A DNA stretch of 6,621 nucleotides, from assembly GCA_021545625.1 (NCBI GenBank), contig JAJRVH010000172.1, positions 1 to 6,621 of the forward strand. The letters run 5' to 3'. The notes beneath the pieces were generated by a model. That model did no database searches. It had not been told where the DNA came from and saw nothing but the letters and a program-made list of their open reading frames with translations. Positions 4,600 to 6,621 of the stretch are shown here, one piece after another. Both the position numbers and the translations under genes were made by a program. Origin of the DNA: Zetaproteobacteria bacterium. GTDB taxonomy: Bacteria; Pseudomonadota; Zetaproteobacteria; Mariprofundales; Mariprofundaceae. Each line of letters begins with the position of its first letter. Within the stretch, counting starts at the first letter, position 1.

Positions 4600-6621
4600 T
4601 TTGCAACAGCCCGCCAGATGCCCTGCCAGTTCTCCGGGGGTCGCCGCTCCAGGGCAACGCAACGCTGCCACATCTGCCGCGACGGAGCATCCGCAAATTG
4701 CCGCCATGACTGTTCGAATGCCGCGGCAGCCTCGGCAAATTTCCCCCGACGATACAGTTCGAGCGCACGGGCGTAGGCATCAATCAGCGGTCGCCAGCGC
4801 GCTTCGTTCCGGGCTTCGCCCAGCAGTTCGTAAACGCTGACGGCCTCTGTCTTGCCGACCAGCACCACCCGGTCCAGCTCGCGACAGACAAATTCGCCAT
4901 TCAGGCCTGCCAGCGTCGCCTCTCCGATCATACGGGTCGAGCCATACTGCTTGTTCAGCGATTCGAGCCTGGCGGCCGTATTGCCAGCATCGCCCATGAA
5001 TGTGTACTGCAGCCGCTGGCTCGATCCCATGTTGCCGACGACCATGCGTCCGCTGTTAATGCCGATCCTCACATGCAACGGGTGCTTCAGCACCTCAAAG
5101 GCCGGTCGTAGCGGCTCCAGCGCCCGCTCAAGATCCAGTGCTGCACGACAGGCATGCACGGCATGCGCATCGTCAGCAATCGGGGCGCCGAACAGCGCAA
5201 TCAGCCCATCGCCGGTCAGACGATCAACGCAACCGCCATTGGCAAACACGATAGGCATGGCGGCATCGAAAAAGCCGTTGATATGGTGAACGACCTGCGT
5301 CGGACTAAGACGTTCGGACAATGAGGTGAAGCCCGCCACATCGACGAACATGACGCTGATTTCCCGCTCATCGCCGGACAGGCCCACCTCCTCCTCCCGC
5401 CCGACTACCTCATCAACCACGGCCGGGTCGACGAAACTCGCAAACGCATGCCGCATACGCTGTCTGCGCAACAACTCCCTTCCGTAATGCAACGCGAACA
5501 GAATCATCATGGTCAGGGCCAGCTGCAGTTCGATGGTAACGATATGCATCCAGATGCCCTGCCGGAACAACAGATGCGCAACCAGCGCGATTCCCAGCAA
5601 CAGCAGCAGGGAGAACACGCCGTGCGTGCGCTGAACCACCCGTCCGAACAGCATCCCGTATAACAGGCCGATGCCAAGCATCAACGTAATCTCCAACAGA
5701 TAAATGGCATCCGGGCGCTTCAAAAAATCGCCATTGAGCAGGTTGTCGATCAGCGTGGCATGAATCTCCGCGCCGGGCATCAGCACATCCACCGGCGTGG
5801 TCCGCACGTCCTCGATACCGGCCGCGCTGACGCCAAGCAGGACCAGACGATCCTTCAGCAGGGACATATCTGCGCGCCCCGTCAGCACGTCTGCGGCGCT
5901 GACGCCGGCCATCGTGCCGGCCGGACCGTAATAGTTAATCCATGCCATCCCCTGCGCCGTCAGCTCATACTGACGCTCACCCAGGGCAACCTCCACGGCG
6001 TCGGGATCGATCCGCGCAGTCAGCGCCGCCCCGTCATTCCATGCCCTGGCCGCAGCCAAAGCAAGGCTCGGAAAATAGAAACCGTCATAACGAACCAGCA
6101 ACGGTGAAAAACGGATTGCGCCATCCACATCGGGAATAAAATTCAGAAAGCCGGCTGCATCCGAGGCCTTCGCCAGCACCGGAATATTGGTATTCAGATC
6201 GACAGCCCGGACCGTCGCATTCGCGCCCCCGGAACGATCCACGAGATGATCGAAAAGATTCCCCCTCACAGGGTCGGCATTGCCTGCCGGCCCGTGCGCT
6301 GCGGCGGCAGCGCTGCTGTAATAATAAAACCCCTGCACCACCCTGGCCGGCGACTGCCGGATCGCCCGGGCCAGCATGTGATCCGCATCATCGGCCTGAA
6401 TCTCCCTTGCCAGTTCATCGGACAACGGATGACCGCGCTTTCTCATCCACGTCACCAGCTGCTGCAGCGCCGCGCTCTCCGGTTCGCTGAATACAAGATC
6501 GGTCACAATCACCCGGGCACCGTATCTCTCGCCCAGCATCCGGATCAGGCGCGCCATGGTCGTGCGCGACCATGGCCAGCGACCGAAACGCTCCAGACTC
6601 GCATCATCCACCATGACCAGC
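4596..6621 (-). CDS. CHASE2-domain class III adenylate/guanylate cyclase (5' end outside window)
   Basis: Predicted inner-membrane sensor cyclase making cAMP (or cGMP) in response to a periplasmic signal. The reading frame is open to the right edge, so the gene is partial: the first in-window Met (6614) lies inside the CHASE2 domain, and the usual N-terminal helix must lie outside. Counting from that Met, CHASE2 covers about residues 1-300, with family landmarks FGRWPW (10-15), GFLNFIPDVDG (155-165), INYYGP (226-231) and PGAEIHATLIDNLL (280-293). Three hydrophobic helices follow at about 305-323, 333-350 and 354-377. The catalytic domain (about 417-598) has both metal-binding aspartates, D425 in FVDVAGFT and D469 in TGDG, plus T538, N545 and R549 of the purine and transition-state sites. 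The position that is usually Lys before the second Asp is Arg (R465). The tail (about 605-672) is TPR-like and ends in PPENWQGIW, as CHASE2 cyclases often do. Its stop codon lies inside a hairpin. The next gene starts 60 bases downstream. Confidence 0.95.
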   Translation of the reverse strand, partial: LVMVDDASLERFGRWPWSRTTMARLIRMLGERYGARVIVTDLVFSEPESAALQQLVTWMRKRGHPLSDELAREIQADDADHMLARAIRQSPARVVQGFYYYSSAAAAAHGPAGNADPVRGNLFDHLVDRSGGANATVRAVDLNTNIPVLAKASDAAGFLNFIPDVDGAIRFSPLLVRYDGFYFPSLALAAARAWNDGAALTARIDPDAVEVALGERQYELTAQGMAWINYYGPAGTMAGVSAADVLTGRADMSLLKDRLVLLGVSAAGIEDVRTTPVDVLMPGAEIHATLIDNLLNGDFLKRPDAIYLLEITLMLGIGLLYGMLFGRVVQRTHGVFSLLLLLGIALVAHLLFRQGIWMHIVTIELQLALTMMILFALHYGRELLRRQRMRHAFASFVDPAVVDEVVGREEEVGLSGDEREISVMFVDVAGFTSLSERLSPTQVVHHINGFFDAAMPIVFANGGCVDRLTGDGLIALFGAPIADDAHAVHACRAALDLERALEPLRPAFEVLKHPLHVRIGINSGRMVVGNMGSSQRLQYTFMGDAGNTAARLESLNKQYGSTRMIGEATLAGLNGEFVCRELDRVVLVGKTEAVSVYELLGEARNEARWRPLIDAYARALELYRRGKFAEAAAAFEQSWRQFADAPSRQMWQRCVALERRPPENWQGIWRAVAK
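6553..6576. repeat. Perfect 10-base inverted repeat inside the CHASE2 coding region
   Basis: GCCATGGTCG and CGACCATGGC flank a four-base loop (TGCG). It lies over the codons for the conserved WPW motif and the following residues (WPWSRTTMA). Two TGG/ATG-type codons around CCATGG make such symmetry likely by chance, so it is probably a by-product of coding constraint. It could still form an mRNA hairpin near the 5' part of the gene. Confidence 0.4.

Noticed and set aside
4596..6614. Met at 6614 as the real start of the cyclase
   Set aside because: The frame stays open to the window edge (Leu-Val precede it), and the Met falls inside the CHASE2 domain, whose preceding membrane helix must be encoded outside the window.

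Overview
The window is GC-rich (about 60% by eye) and every convincing gene lies on the minus strand, so the region reads from right to left. Two lipidated or cleaved export signals, an outer-membrane beta-barrel with a C-terminal aromatic residue and a CHASE2-type cyclase together indicate a Gram-negative bacterium. The style fits Proteobacteria, probably beta or gamma, but the sequence alone does not fix the genus. No RNA genes, insertion sequences, CRISPR arrays or attachment sites were seen.

In transcription order: (1) 6621-4596, a class III adenylate/guanylate cyclase with a periplasmic CHASE2 sensor, three membrane helices, a cytoplasmic catalytic domain and a short helical tail; its N-terminus lies beyond the right edge. 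(2) A 60-base spacer that holds a strong hairpin overlapping the cyclase stop codon, a nine-codon mini-ORF and a GAGG ribosome-binding site. (3) 4535-3258, an exported protein with a short TPR-like helical part followed by an outer-membrane beta-barrel. (4) 3258-2539, an exported stand-alone FecR-domain protein. (5) 2539-899, a 546-residue lipoprotein rich in beta structure. (6) 899-45, a 284-residue radical SAM enzyme. The last 44 bases (44-1) hold nothing recognisable.

The four downstream genes are joined by three identical TGATG stop/start overlaps, so they form a translationally coupled chain. The cyclase just upstream is very likely in the same transcript. My reading is an envelope-spanning operon: an outer-membrane barrel, an outer-membrane lipoprotein and a periplasmic FecR domain next to an inner-membrane CHASE2 cyclase that would turn an envelope signal into a cyclic nucleotide. 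The radical SAM enzyme at the end of the chain is the unexpected member. Its substrate is unknown, and no precursor peptide is visible. The joint function is inference; the gene order, couplings and motifs are directly visible.
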